This document shows positions 11,746 to 22,470 of a stretch of 64,000 nt of DNA, one piece after another. This stretch comes from Micropterix aruncella (lineage: Eukaryota > Arthropoda > Insecta > Lepidoptera > Micropterigidae): the NCBI GenBank assembly GCA_944548615.1, contig OX155980.1, forward strand, positions 4,956,893 to 5,020,892. Reading direction: 5' to 3'. Numbering within the stretch: the stretch's first letter is position 1; the number at the start of each line of letters is the position of its first letter. A program made the position numbers and the translations under genes. The notes beneath the pieces were generated by a model. It ran no database searches. It was given only the letters and a program-made list of their open reading frames with translations, and was not told the DNA's origin.

Positions 11746-12057
11746 AATATTTTTTTTTTTTTTCAATTTCAATTTATTTCCAAAAAAATCTTAACAGATT
11801 GTAGAAACTTAATATTTAGGTACATTCAAATTACAGTATATTAGTTCGTTTTTACAATATTTAAATTTATCACCACATACATACAGTTACTTCATTATTG
11901 CTTTTAGGGCATCCAAATCATTTTTAAGATTTATTTACTAAAACCACAAATTAAAATAATCGATAAAAATAATCAAGAAATTAAAATCAGAAAAAGTCAG
12001 AATAATTTAAAAATGCTACTTAAAATTGTCAAAAAAATGGCCAAAAAATTTGAAAAA

Positions 12058-14979
12058 TTATTTAAAATTAACAAACTCATCGATCGAGTAAAAAGCTTTG
12101 TCTAATAAGAATTCTTTAAGTAACTTTTTGAATAAGCTTTCCACTTGAATAGTTTTTAAACTTTCTGGTAGCCTGTTAAAGTAATATGGCCCGGAGTATT
12201 TTGTGTCTTGCCTTGCTGTGTTTAGTTTAATACATGGTATAAAAATGTTTAATTTATTTCTCGTATTTTTAGTATGTGTATCTGAAAACTTTTTATAATG
12301 TGTTTCTTTATTCTTAAAAAACTCAGTTAGTAACTTAAAGAGATAGAGTGAGGTTACGGTGAGGATTCTTAGCCTTTTAAAAATGGGTCGACACGACTCT
12401 TCCCTTTTCACCTTTGCAATTATTCGCACTGCTCTCTTTTGGAGTATAAATATGGGTTCCCTATGACAAGCATAACAATTTCCCCAGATCGTAATGGCAT
12501 AACTTAGGATAGCTTCAATATAGCTGAAATAAACATTTCTTGTTTGCAATTCATCCAACGACCTTCTTACAATACTTAAAGCATAACATGCCCGACTTAA
12601 CCTACTTTCGAGGTTTTCACAGTGAAAGTTCCATTTTAAAAGTTCGTCGACATGAACACCTAAAAATCTAGTACAATGAGTTTGAGGAATAGCAGTGTTA
12701 TTTATTGAAAGTATTATTGGCGAACCTTTATTCCGATTTCGATGATTTGTAAAATGTATGAAGTTACTTTTAGACGCATTTAGTGTGAGGTTGTTGCTCT
12801 CAAACCAACTATTTAGTTTGAATAGATTAATTTTAACGTTAATCAATAATTCTTCCATATCTTTACCGGCAACAATTAAACTAGTGTCGTCAGCAAACAT
12901 CGTTACATTTATATCGTTGATATACATTGGTAAATCATTTACATATACTAAAAATAGAATAGGGCCCAAAATGGAACCCTGCGGGACTCCAAGTTTATTA
13001 GTTAAAGGGATCGAACAGTGTTTTGTAATGTTTTGATTTTGACATTGTGTAATTTCCACGATTTGCGTCCTATTTGTTAAACATGAATCAAACCATTTTA
13101 AGCAGTCTCCCCTGACTCCATAATGATTTAGTTTGTTTAGTAAAATATCATGCCCAACGCAATCAAATGCCTTACTCAAATCGCAAAAAATACCTAAGGT
13201 GTAGTACTTGTCCATTAGTTTGTCATTTATATAAGATATGAAATCCTCGATAGCTTTAGTAGTGGACTTGTTTCGTCTATATCCAAATTGTCTTTCACTA
13301 AGAATATTGTTTGCATCAAAAAACGCAATTAATCTATTTTTAATTATAGTCTCTATGATTTTTGAGAAAGAAGACAAAATTGCAATTGGTCTAAAATTTC
13401 CAGTTTCAGTTCTTGCGCCTGCTTTATAGAGTGGAATCACTTTTGATAATTTTAACTCTTCGGGAAAAACGCCACTTTCTATAGAGGCATTTATAGCCTG
13501 CGTTAAGGGGTTTTTAATGTAATCTATTGCCCTATTTACAACAAACATTGGAATTTCATCCGTCCCTGCAGAATGACTCTTGTTCAATTTTTTTACTATA
13601 TTTTCTATTTCCCTACTAGTGACGGGTTTCATAAATATTGAATTTGGATTTTGTCTTGCATTTGATAAGTAGAAACGAAATTCATTATTGTTACATTGAG
13701 CCTTGTTTATTTTCGTTGGATAATTTACAAAATATTTATTAAATTCATTTGCAACATGTTCAGGATTATTTATTGTAATTTTGTCCTCCGTGTATATTTC
13801 GAAATTGACTTTTGGTTTGTTGTTTCTGTTTGTGTTAAGGTTTACAATATTCCAAATTGCTTTACTTTTATTTTTTTGTTCATCGATATATTTTTTTGTT
13901 GCCATTCTCAGTGCCTGCTTTATGACTTTTTTTAGTCTATTTTTATATTGTTTGCAGTGGTCTCTTGCATTCTTATCTCGTTTATTTTTTCTTAATAAAA
14001 AATATAAATTTCGTTTATTTTTACATGACACTTTAATACCCTTCGTTATCCATTTCAGTTTTAAATTTGATTTTAAATTCACATTTTTATGTTTGAAAGT
14101 ATTATCAAAAACATCTTTTATAGTTTTCAAAAAACTAGAAAACCAGTTAGATTTGTCAGTGTTCTGATCGAAAATTCCATTCCAATCTAATTTTGATAAA
14201 TGTTCATTAAAATCCAACTGAGATTTATTAGGAAAAATCCTTTTCCGCGTTTTTAGAAAACATTTTTTAAATATTTTTTTACCTTCATTGAAAATTTTCA
14301 TGGATATGGCCTCATGATCGGATATTCCGAGTGACTCTATTTTACTTTCGTATAAATGTAATGGTAAGTTTGTAAATATGTTGTCTATCAACGTACTAGT
14401 AGTAAGTGTAACTCGGGTTGGTGAATTGATTGTGATTTCCATGCGATATTGAGCTAGAATTGATTTTAATCGTCTGACACTACTTTTATTTTCTATTATG
14501 TTAATATTATGATCTGTGGCTATTATTACCCTTTTGAAGATTAATATTTCCAGAATCATACTTAATTTATTAAAAAACAAGTCTATGTCTCCATTAGGTA
14601 CCCTATAAATACAGAGAATAATTAAATCATTTGATTTCAAGTTAATTCCACAGCATTCGAAATGACGTTCTACTGAAATGTTTTGAAATATATTATAGTG
14701 ATTTGTTATATCATCAAATGGTATATCCTTTTTTATGTATATCGCCACTCCGCCGTGTGAATAAACATTTCGACAGTACTTTGTCGCTAGAATAAATTCG
14801 TCGTGAATGCTTTGGAGTTCGCATCCTTCTGTTACCCAGTGTTCGCAGATACAAATTATCCTAATTTCCGGTTTCTCATTTAGATGTACCTCTAATTCAT
14901 CACGCCCTGTGCTTAAGCATTGAATATTTAGATACAGTAATTTAAAGTTTTGATCGATCCAGTACTTATGATTACATGA
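12058..14979 (-). CDS. LINE ORF2: endonuclease and reverse transcriptase
   Basis: The frame is open for about 973 codons from just after a stop at 14980-14982. The first 225 or so residues are an apurinic-type endonuclease: LLYLNIQ, CEHWVT with the catalytic Glu, IYRVPNGD, ATDHN and SDHE are all present. The reverse transcriptase follows (about 470-750), with NFRPIA, FCDLSKAFDCVGHD, GVPQGSILGP and the catalytic FADD near residue 695. The C-terminal region (CTRFLGVHVDE, AITIWGN, LQKRAVRIIAK) is typical of CR1-group elements. There is no stop or frameshift, so the enzyme domains look intact. The oddity is the start: no AUG precedes the endonuclease, and the frame overlaps the end of ORF1 by 52 nt, so translation would need a frameshift or reinitiation, or the true start has been lost. 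Host function is not implied. Confidence 0.9.
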   Translation of the reverse strand, partial: SCNHKYWIDQNFKLLYLNIQCLSTGRDELEVHLNEKPEIRIICICEHWVTEGCELQSIHDEFILATKYCRNVYSHGGVAIYIKKDIPFDDITNHYNIFQNISVERHFECCGINLKSNDLIILCIYRVPNGDIDLFFNKLSMILEILIFKRVIIATDHNINIIENKSSVRRLKSILAQYRMEITINSPTRVTLTTSTLIDNIFTNLPLHLYESKIESLGISDHEAISMKIFNEGKKIFKKCFLKTRKRIFPNKSQLDFNEHLSKLDWNGIFDQNTDKSNWFSSFLKTIKDVFDNTFKHKNVNLKSNLKLKWITKGIKVSCKNKRNLYFLLRKNKRDKNARDHCKQYKNRLKKVIKQALRMATKKYIDEQKNKSKAIWNIVNLNTNRNNKPKVNFEIYTEDKITINNPEHVANEFNKYFVNYPTKINKAQCNNNEFRFYLSNARQNPNSIFMKPVTSREIENIVKKLNKSHSAGTDEIPMFVVNRAIDYIKNPLTQAINASIESGVFPEELKLSKVIPLYKAGARTETGNFRPIAILSSFSKIIETIIKNRLIAFFDANNILSERQFGYRRNKSTTKAIEDFISYINDKLMDKYYTLGIFCDLSKAFDCVGHDILLNKLNHYGVRGDCLKWFDSCLTNRTQIVEITQCQNQNITKHCSIPLTNKLGVPQGSILGPILFLVYVNDLPMYINDINVTMFADDTSLIVAGKDMEELLINVKINLFKLNSWFESNNLTLNASKSNFIHFTNHRNRNKGSPIILSINNTAIPQTHCTRFLGVHVDELLKWNFHCENLESRLSRACYALSIVRRSLDELQTRNVYFSYIEAILSYAITIWGNCYACHREPIFILQKRAVRIIAKVKREESCRPIFKRLRILTVTSLYLFKLLTEFFKNKETHYKKFSDTHTKNTRNKLNIFIPCIKLNTARQDTKYSGPYYFNRLPESLKTIQVESLFKKLLKEFLLDKAFYSIDEFVNFK

Positions 14980-15869
14980 TCATTTTGATTAAAATGAGAA
15001 CTCCACTTCATGTTATTCAAAATATCTGAACTCGTTGCTTCTGGCATAATGAGAGCAAATATCTGACTTTCAATGATATTCTGTTTGAGCTTCCCGCTTA
15101 CGCCCTTAATAGTTTCGTCGCCATAAATTTGAATCTTACTTTTTCCGTTTATATTATAGTTTTCTTTGTGAATTTGTGTCTCTTTAGGATTTCCTTTGCC
15201 CCAAAAATTTCTAATTCGACTGGTCGCCTCGTCAACAATAATATTCTGTTGTAATAAGGTGCATTCGAGAAAGTTCTTTCTTTTATTTTTTACTCTACTG
15301 CCTTCTGTTGTTTCATGCGCACTTTCAGATAATCGGTTTTTTTTTGAGAATATATTTAGATCAAATTTCAAAGAGCTTTGATTTTGAATTATTTGGTTGT
15401 CCTTACCTTGTCTCAGATTCAGGCTCGTAATGTATAGTTTCTTGTACTGCTGACATTTCTCATTACTAGCCGCTAGTTCTCTTAATAGGCGTGTGTTTTC
15501 CTGATTGAGGTTCTCAATTTCCTGGTGAGCTATTTGTAAATCGTGATCTAATTGCCCTATGTTTTGCGTTAAAATGGTGATATCCTCACTTGCTCCAGAG
15601 ATATTGGTTAAGTTTGGAGCACTGTCTCTGCGCGACAAGTTTTTCTCATTGGATAAGTTTACTCTCGCGATTTCAGCTTTCATTTTGTAATCGACTGTAT
15701 TAGGCGTCGAAGTTAAATCTTTCGGTAAAAATCCTATTTTGCTTGACGGTATCTTTGAAGACTTTTGTATTTTTGTGTTTGCAATTTTGGTATCCTTGGC
15801 AGGTTTTCTATTTTTTCCACTTGCTACACTCCTTGTCCTTCTGACATTGTTATCTTCTATATCCGACAT
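14928..15869 (-). CDS. LINE ORF1: coiled coil plus degenerate SGNH-like domain
   Basis: 313 codons, taking the ATG at 15867-15869 (MSDIEDN) as start; an upstream GTG would add 21. The first 110 residues or so are basic and Ser/Lys-rich. A likely coiled coil follows around IGQLDHDLQIAHQEIENLNQ. The C-terminal 75 residues resemble the start of an SGNH/GDSL esterase, as in CR1-group ORF1 proteins: IQIYGDETIKGV sits where GDS would be, with Glu in place of the nucleophile Ser, and NDHVIISTG resembles a later block. The domain then stops, so it is probably inactive or truncated. ORF1 proteins of this type are thought to bind the LINE RNA. Confidence 0.75.
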   Translation of the reverse strand: MSDIEDNNVRRTRSVASGKNRKPAKDTKIANTKIQKSSKIPSSKIGFLPKDLTSTPNTVDYKMKAEIARVNLSNEKNLSRRDSAPNLTNISGASEDITILTQNIGQLDHDLQIAHQEIENLNQENTRLLRELAASNEKCQQYKKLYITSLNLRQGKDNQIIQNQSSLKFDLNIFSKKNRLSESAHETTEGSRVKNKRKNFLECTLLQQNIIVDEATSRIRNFWGKGNPKETQIHKENYNINGKSKIQIYGDETIKGVSGKLKQNIIESQIFALIMPEATSSDILNNMKWSSHFNQNDHVIISTGSIKTLNYCI

Positions 15870-15927
15870 TTTGGATTTTATCAAAAAGAGCTTCAACCTG
15901 AGATTCGATCTGTTGGCCACCCGATTT

Positions 15928-15951
15928 GACACAGAAGGCTCCTTCTGTGTC
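15928..15951. repeat. 24-nt palindrome in the LINE 5' region
   Basis: GACACAGAAGG-CT-CCTTCTGTGTC is a perfect hairpin just upstream of the ORF1 start. Confidence 0.7.
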
Positions 15952-16139
15952 CCTTTTATATTTTATTACGATTCTATTAAAGAAAAATCAAAATTATGCT
16001 GCTGTCACTTTAACTTCGTATTTAGAATAATAGGAGCTAGAGAAGTCGTATTGAGTGTCTTATATGTTTCATATGACATTTCCTATAGTTTAACCACAAA
16101 TGTTGGTACCTACCTGTAGCAATCGTAGTTAAAACTATT

Positions 16140-16965
16140 ACTATTATTATTTATTCCATAGCCGGCGATTGGGGAGGGGGTCGCCCTCGCAGCCAATACG
16201 CTGCTGTCGGTGCCGCTGGATCTCGTACTCCATTCATGGTTCGCTTCCATTATTGACGATTTTTTTCCACGTCTCGAGCATCCCTAACCGACAAACGTTG
16301 ATTTTTGATGTTATTTAGCCAGGTTTTCTTCGGTGCCGATCGCTGAATTCTCCATTCTGTCGGACGGTCTCGCCAAAGAAGTTTACGTGGCAAGCGATTG
16401 TCGTTCATTCGGCAAACATGGCCGAACCATCGTAGTCGACGTTTTTGGAATAAAGAGTTTTATTATTATAATAATTATTATTACTTCTTCTTCGATCGTT
16501 GTTACTAGACCGCATCTTTCTCTTTCGAATTTCGTCGCGGAGTGAGACACCGAGAATCTGCCTGAAGCATCGCATTTGGAAAACTTCGAACTTTTTGAGG
16601 TCCGATTGTAGTAACGTCCACGTTTCCGATCCATAAAGAAGAATGGGAAGAACCAACGTTCGGTATATTCGTACTTTGGTTTTGATGTTAATATTCGTTC
16701 GCTTCCATATGCACCACTTGAGCGAGGCGAATGTTGCTGTTGCCTGACCGATCCGGCTATGGACATCGGCCGTCGATGCCACTTTCTTTTCCGTAACCAT
16801 CGATCCTAAATACTTGAATTGTGGGACCTGTTCGATTTGGGTCCATCGAGGTAAACGCTGGCCTTCGAACCGTCCGTAGTGAGCACTTTGGTCTTATCCG
16901 CATTGATTTTCAATCCATATGATTGAGCAATTCCGGATATGTCGTATAAAATGTCCGTTGCTAAA
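16140..16965 (-). pseudogene. LINE 3' fragment (reverse transcriptase C-terminus)
   Basis: On the minus strand, in pieces: GLKINADKTKVLTTDGS, then TLVLPILLYGSETWTL and FQMRCFRQILGVSLRDEIR, then RLRWFGHVCRM. These are the post-RT thumb and C-terminal motifs of a lepidopteran LINE, probably RTE-related. The copy is 5'-truncated and broken by a frameshift near 16800 and by an (ATT)-rich expansion near 16460-16495. The 3' end reads GGAATAAATAATAATAG. Confidence 0.8.
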
Positions 16966-17199
16966 ACTAATGATTGTAGTTAAAACTAATGATTATTTAA
17001 CGTAGGCACGACGAACTGTGTTTTGTTTTTTACTTCAAGCTCACAACAATTCAAACGTCGATGTTACGTGGCAGAATCAGCAAACGAGCATAAACACTAG
17101 TCTGAGTACAATTACCCCTCTTGGGAGACGGTACTGAGACATATCCCTAGATTATTTAATCTTACTTTTCTCACATTACTGTGTTGCAATATAAATATT

Positions 17200-17690
17200 T
17201 TTTCCCAAAACGTAGGGTTTACTCTTTCTGGCCAGACTGTAGTTTGATTCGTTTGTCCAATGACAACGGAGGTGAAGGATACAATACAATGGACTCCCGG
17301 TCTACTAGTGATGTAATTGAAATTGTGGTCCGTTTTAGGGGATTGAGAGTGAGGGCAGGGGGGTGAGGGAGGGCAGCCCGCGGCCTCCGATACGGCCGCA
17401 CAATACGTGGATTATAAAGCGCGTACAATGCCGCTCGTCCCAGCCTCGCAGGTTGAACGCTTTGTACCAGGCTTGGCGTTGCGTTGCGCTTTCTGCGATA
17501 AAAAACCGCACACAATTGCTTCCCCCGCAAGGCCTAGATAAACGCGGATCATCCGCAGCCCGCGCCCGTCCAATTGCCAATGGGATTTTAACTATTACTT
17601 CTTTACTGCCATTGTCGCGGTTTTTTGCCGCAGGCTGCTCGGCGGACTGCACACGACGACACGAATTCCTCAACACCATGATCTACATTC
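17200..17690. other. GC-rich low-copy island
   Basis: CpG-containing block between AT-rich flanks, with CCAATTGCCAATGGG, GATAAAAAACCG and an ATTATAAAG word. Two overlapping open frames of 114-144 codons exist but neither resembles a known protein. Candidate regulatory DNA, or an exon or promoter of an unseen gene. Confidence 0.4.
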
Positions 17691-17699
17691 TAAAATACT

Positions 17700-19345
17700 T
17701 TTTCATCAAACATAACTTAGATGACTCATACTATGGTAATGATTTGATTCTATATACATTTATACATGGTAGGATCGACGACCATACGTCGAAGTAATTC
17801 GTGACCTCTATCTAACCTGCAATATAGAGTGTGTCAAAAAGTAGCATCATCAAAGCAGCACAAGGGAGGTAAAGAACCTCAAAGCCTATCCGGAATAACC
17901 CCATATACGTTCAGCTATTTTTAAATGTGTCCGAGTTATGATTTCTCGTGTATTTTTTTTCTGTCTCCCAGCTTGACATTGTTTTGCTGTTATAACTATG
18001 GAAGGTTTTTGTTTTTTTTTTTAATTTACTTTCCAAAAAAAAAAAAAAAGAAAAGTTGTTTTCCAATTCTTTTGATGACGATTATAAACAAAGTTTAAAT
18101 AACTCAAAACCTTTCTCATTTTATCAGCTAATTCAATTTTGTTTAATTAGCATTTCACTAAAACTTTTACATATTCTTTCTGTAATTTAAGAGTCCTGTC
18201 GACCCTAGAACGGGCCAGTCCCAGTTGGGTGACAGGATCAAATAAGCAAAAGGTTAAGGTTTCTCCATTCGGTTCCTGCTAGTTTTGTGAGCAAAATCAA
18301 TGTTTTATATTAATTAATTCTTAAATATAATAAATAAAATAAAAATAAATTCAGCAAAACTTCAGTCTGATTTTAATTTTTTGCAGGGTTTCAATGAAAA
18401 TCTAATAAAATTTGAAAGATTTTTAACTCTTTTAAATGTTTCATAAATTCAACGATTTTCTTAGCTTACACAGCTGCGGCTGCGGCTGCGGAAAATATTA
18501 AGACTCGTATTTAAAATTTTCCGATTTTACCCTTTAGTCCATCATTTTTTTTAAATTAATATTGTCAAATAGAGGATATGATTTGGTTTCTAAAATTATA
18601 TTTAGAGTTTATCCTACGAAGAAGTTTATCGTAAAAAGTACCGGGCTACTAGCTGACAATTGACCTAACCACACAGTGGGAAGTTACAAAAGACCTTACA
18701 GATCTAGGTGACATCAAGGGCTGGAAACAAGCCCCCCACTCCATCTACTACTACTACTACTACTTATCCTACGAACATAATTATTTTTTTGAAAATCAAG
18801 CGATTCGTTGAAAAAGTACATTAATTATTAGGAGCTCAAAAAAAATACAACAAATGGATTGTAAAAAATATAATCGATTGGACTCGAGCGCAGTGAATCT
18901 GTAATAAAACAGCCCCCACTCATTTTTTTCTAATTTAAAATCATTTTAAAATTTAAGACTCAAAAACCCATTATAATATGTATGCCACTTTTAGACAGGA
19001 TGAAGCTCCCCGCACCTAATTGGCAACAAGAAGCCCATCTGACAAAACAAATATTTGTCGCCGTAGTTAAATCGGCCCACCCTCTAAATAAGCAAATAGC
19101 AGCAGACACTCGAACATTTCATCCGTGCTCGGGGATATTGATCTAATGTCAACAGGAACGGCATTTTTCAACCGCACCGATAGTGATTTTTTCATTTTAG
19201 AAAGTATCCGGTATATTTGTAACTGTTTCATCGCCTGAAAACAATGGGAGACGAGTGCGGACTCGCCGCATGTTTATTTATTCGAAATTTAAATCAATGT
19301 CATCTCGAATTTTCATCGTTTAGTTCTATGTATTTTTGTTGTTTT
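17700..19345. other. AT-rich, mostly unassigned
   Basis: Holds A/T homopolymers (18009-18050) and a (CTA)n run near 18745-18765. A patch at about 18190-18300 (GAACGGGCCAGTCCCAGTTG) resembles 35990-36050 and is probably the 3' UTR of a LINE. Confidence 0.4.
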
Positions 19346-19347
19346 CT

Positions 19348-19700
19348 AGACGAATGGGAGGGTGGAATAACCTTAGATTCACCGACGACACGACCATCAT
19401 AAAGGCCGATTAAAATGAGTTGACGACCCTATTACGCAGGGTGGAGAAGGAAAGCAAGAAGTATGGACTGCACATGAACCGCAGCAAGACCAAACTCATG
19501 TTTGTGGACCGGGCTGGAACCATGCAACGCACCAACGAGCTGAGTGACCTTCAAGCTGTGAAAGACTTTGACTAATACTTACAGCGGTCGCTCGAAAATT
19601 AAAATGCTGAATTAAGAAGCCCGTCTCGCACCGCATCGAGCCACTGAATGGTGAGTAGGAGGAGGTACGCTCGAGGCACGTATGCATACACTCACAGAAG
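19348..19700 (+). pseudogene. LINE reverse-transcriptase fragment
   Basis: Plus-strand frame with FTDDTTII (the RT active-site motif, normally FADD), then KKYGLHMNRSKTKLMFVDRA. One in-frame stop follows shortly after the active site and another ends the fragment. A damaged internal piece of a LINE with no ends visible. Confidence 0.7.
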
Positions 19701-20059
19701 CTTAAACATAGCTAATTAAGGAAATATTGACGATGGTACTATTGCCCCGTGCTACTATTGTCCCCGGTCTACCCTACATCATATGTACCATAATGAATCT
19801 AAATAAGCAGGGGAGGGGGGGGGCTTTAGTTCAATTTCGCGCCGGGGCCCATTTTCAGTTTAAAGGTCCATTTTAGAATAGGATATTGCCTAGTTAGGCG
19901 ACATTACAATAGGATCACTGGCAATAGTTTCTGGCATAACATGTTATTAGTTTTTTGCTACTGGAATTTTATCTATGACATTGTTATTGAGTATGTCTAT
20001 TTACTGTAGATGATTGTGAGATACATAGTTTTACGCATTATCACCATAAATGTACCACC

Positions 20060-20116
20060 ACAATTTCGGACAATAAAAATATTTCTAATTCTATTTCTAT
20101 TTCTATTTCTATTGTG
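20060..20116 (+). repeat. (TTTCTA)n tail
   Basis: Short tandem hexamer run after AATAAAAATATTTCTAATTC, the form of a LINE 3' tail; the LINE body is not recognisable. Confidence 0.6.
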
Positions 20117-20169
20117 AGTTACGAAATAAAAATGAAATTAAAAAAAATAATAAGATATTACATGAAATG

Positions 20170-20570
20170 ATCATCTTCGTTCCTGACTCTATACGCAGCT
20201 TATACGAAGTGTCCTCGCGGTGTGAACCCCGGTTGAAAAGCGCTTGTCAATTTGCCCCCCCCCCTCCCTCCCCGCTTCGAAAAGACGCGCCCCAGCCCCC
20301 GCGTTGTTTACATAGCAACTCCCGGGGGGGCTTTTGTTGCCACTTTTTAGCGGAGGCGCTAAATCGCCTGTGAAAAATTGGCAGCGATCGGGCCATTGTC
20401 ACGCCGCGGGGCCCGCTTTGTGCCCCCGTCTCGACTTCATGAAGACCTTATTGTGCTGTGTGGCCGCAGCCTCCCGAGGCGCAGCGAACACACGACTTCC
20501 ACGTTATTTTCGCTTTATCTGCCCATTTCGAGGATCACATTAAAGAAAAAAAACCGAACGCTTTCTAAGG
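20170..20570. other. GC-rich low-copy island
   Basis: C-tracts, CpGs, AGCGGAGGCGCTAAATCGCC and GGCCATTGTCACGCCGCGGG. It is not repeated elsewhere in the window. No convincing ORF. Candidate regulatory DNA. Confidence 0.4.
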
Positions 20571-20899
20571 CCAATACACTAACAATCTGTTAGGCATTTT
20601 TTTTCTGATCGGCATGCGGATAGGTAGCTCAAAGTTATCAAATTGAGAACATAAAATTATATGATAGCGAAACAAAATAGCTATTTATGATACGATGACC
20701 AAAATAAAAGTTTCTGGAATGAATAAAAATAGCTACCATTTAACTGGCATAAAGACTTGTATCTTAAAATAGTCTCCATAAGCTTTATATTACACTTTTT
20801 CATATGTACCTAATATATACCATTTTTCATAACTTTTTTTCTACCCCGTAATGACCTCGAAAAAGGGTTATTCATATTCTTCGACCGCTTCTTCTGGCT

Positions 20900-21700
20900 A
20901 TGAAAATCGTTAACCGTGTAATTGGTTCTTAATTTTTGGCAACGAGAAAAAGTCACAAGGTGCTAAGTCGGGACTATATGGAAAATGTCGCGTGAGTTCT
21001 CTGTTTTTCACCTTCTTAATTAGTTTGTCTATCTGCACTGAGAAAATTATTAGATTTCTTTGTACAATGTCGATTATATGATTCACCATTCTCCGTACGG
21101 GTAATACGAAAATAACAGTATAATGTGGCTTCAACATGATTCCTGTAACTGAAAATAGCCTTACGTATGTAATAATTTCATGGTAAAAGCAAGATCTCGT
21201 TGTGCGCCATAATGAATTTACGGCGTAGTTATGTAGCTATGCCCGTGTCATGGTAACTACACCGTTACGCGTCATGTTGATACATACTCGTACGTACGAA
21301 CCACAGTACATGTTATTACGTAATTACGTTGTAATTCGTTTTGAAGCGTACGTATTTCCGTGTATTACAGCGTTATATTTTTCTCAGTGTGAGCCATGTG
21401 AAAGCTGGCATTATCATAGTTCACAATGATGCAAAGTATACTGTTGCTTCAATGATTATCGTATTCTTCAATGATTTCCGGCAAACAAATGGTCGTGTAT
21501 CAATCAGAATTTAGGGTACGTTCGTATGTATTTTTCGGTACGTATTTTTAAAGCTAGTTTTCCTAAAAAAGAAAGGATGTATTGGTTGGGTTCGCGACAC
21601 TTTGGTTGGGTTCGGCTCATTTGAAAGACCCAAATGGTCAAAGTCGTAGCCGTAAATCCACGCTTCGTCACCTGTTGCTATGATCCACAGCAAAATTGAC
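20900..21700 (-). pseudogene. Decayed mariner transposase with nested insertion
   Basis: Minus strand: TGDEAWIYGYDFDH (first catalytic region, as TGDET in mariners), then DNASFHMA (second), then HFPYSPDLAPCDFF with KIKNQL (third; SPDLAP-D is the mariner signature). Between the second and third regions sits a 354-bp terminal-repeat element (21036-21389). Other indels are present. No terminal repeats found. Confidence 0.8.
21036..21389. mobile_element. Non-autonomous element, CACTGAGAAAA ends
   Basis: Exact 11-bp terminal inverted repeat (CACTGAGAAAA / TTTTCTCAGTG) bounding 354 bp rich in TACGTA and GTTACG words. The surrounding mariner protein continues on either side (DNASFHMA before, QIDKLIKK after), supporting an insertion. 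The target duplication cannot be fixed with certainty. Class unknown. Confidence 0.65.
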
Positions 21701-21708
21701 AACGTCTA

Positions 21709-21795
21709 TTCGTTGAATCTGGTGATAATGGTGGTGTCATTCGTTGAATCTGGTGATAATGGTGGTGTCATTCGTTGAATCTGGTGATGATGGTA
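21709..21795. repeat. 31-bp minisatellite, about 2.8 copies
   Basis: The unit begins ATTCGTTGAATCTGGTGATA; the first two copies are identical and the third is partial. Confidence 0.9.
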
Positions 21796-21799
21796 TTGC

Positions 21800-22465
21800 A
21801 TTAAGTCACGCGTCTCGCTTTTCGAGCCTCGCTTAAATTGTGTGTGATCCACAGCGAGCACAGCGTTCTCGCAGCCAAATATGTGTGTAGAAAATGTTGT
21901 GTCTGTCTCATGCCTATACTTCAGGATACCCGAATGTTATGGTAGATCTGCCTGTATCGATCATACTGCGCACAGCATTGAAGTAATTGTTATTGACAGC
22001 GATGAACAGACGATACTCACGAAATTCGTTATATTGGCATGCCCGCATTTAAATTCTGCAAAGCAGCTATAAATTGTTGTTTTACTTGATGCTTCATCGC
22101 CAAAAGTCGAGAGAGGCTCTGCTGATCTTTCAAATTACACTAAGAATCGCAAAAGACATAATGCGAAAAATTCACAAGCTACACCCATTATAATGTTGAC
22201 ATGCAAATTTAAAACGACGCCACAATGAAAAATCAAACTACAGTTAGATTAAACAAATTTATTCTACAGCCAAAGAGTTATTGTAGCAGTTCCGATAACT
22301 TTCCGTGTGACCTATATATTAGTGTGAATTTCATTTTGTGGGAAAAAAAAGTTTGTACTAAATAAAATCCTTTTTAACACGCACATTATCTTTGCGTAGA
22401 AATATCTAATGTCGGAACAAATACGCAAAACCAGATAAGTATCACAATAATCAAAATCGTTACTG
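21800..22465. other. Unassigned sequence
   Basis: No coding or repeat family recognised, except a stray AACACGC word near 22374. Confidence 0.35.
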
Positions 22466-22470
22466 TTTTT

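Larger units (their letters stand above)
11749..16110 (-). mobile_element. CR1-like non-LTR retrotransposon (LINE)
   Basis: A minus-strand LINE with two reading frames and a 3' end at the T-run near 11749. Read on its own strand the tail is GGAAATAAATTGAAATTGAA plus A's; short TTGAA-type tails are usual for CR1-like elements. ORF1 lies at 14928-15869 and the ORF2 frame at 12058-14979. The 5' limit is approximate; the next repeat begins near 16140. Related 3' fragments lie at 27.9, 58.1 and probably 24.6, 26.0, 32.0 and 37.4 kb, so the family has been active here for a long time. Confidence 0.85.

Noticed and set aside
17335..17797. Host exon in the 17.4-kb GC-rich island
   Set aside because: Overlapping frames on both strands, no recognisable domain and no clear splice pattern.
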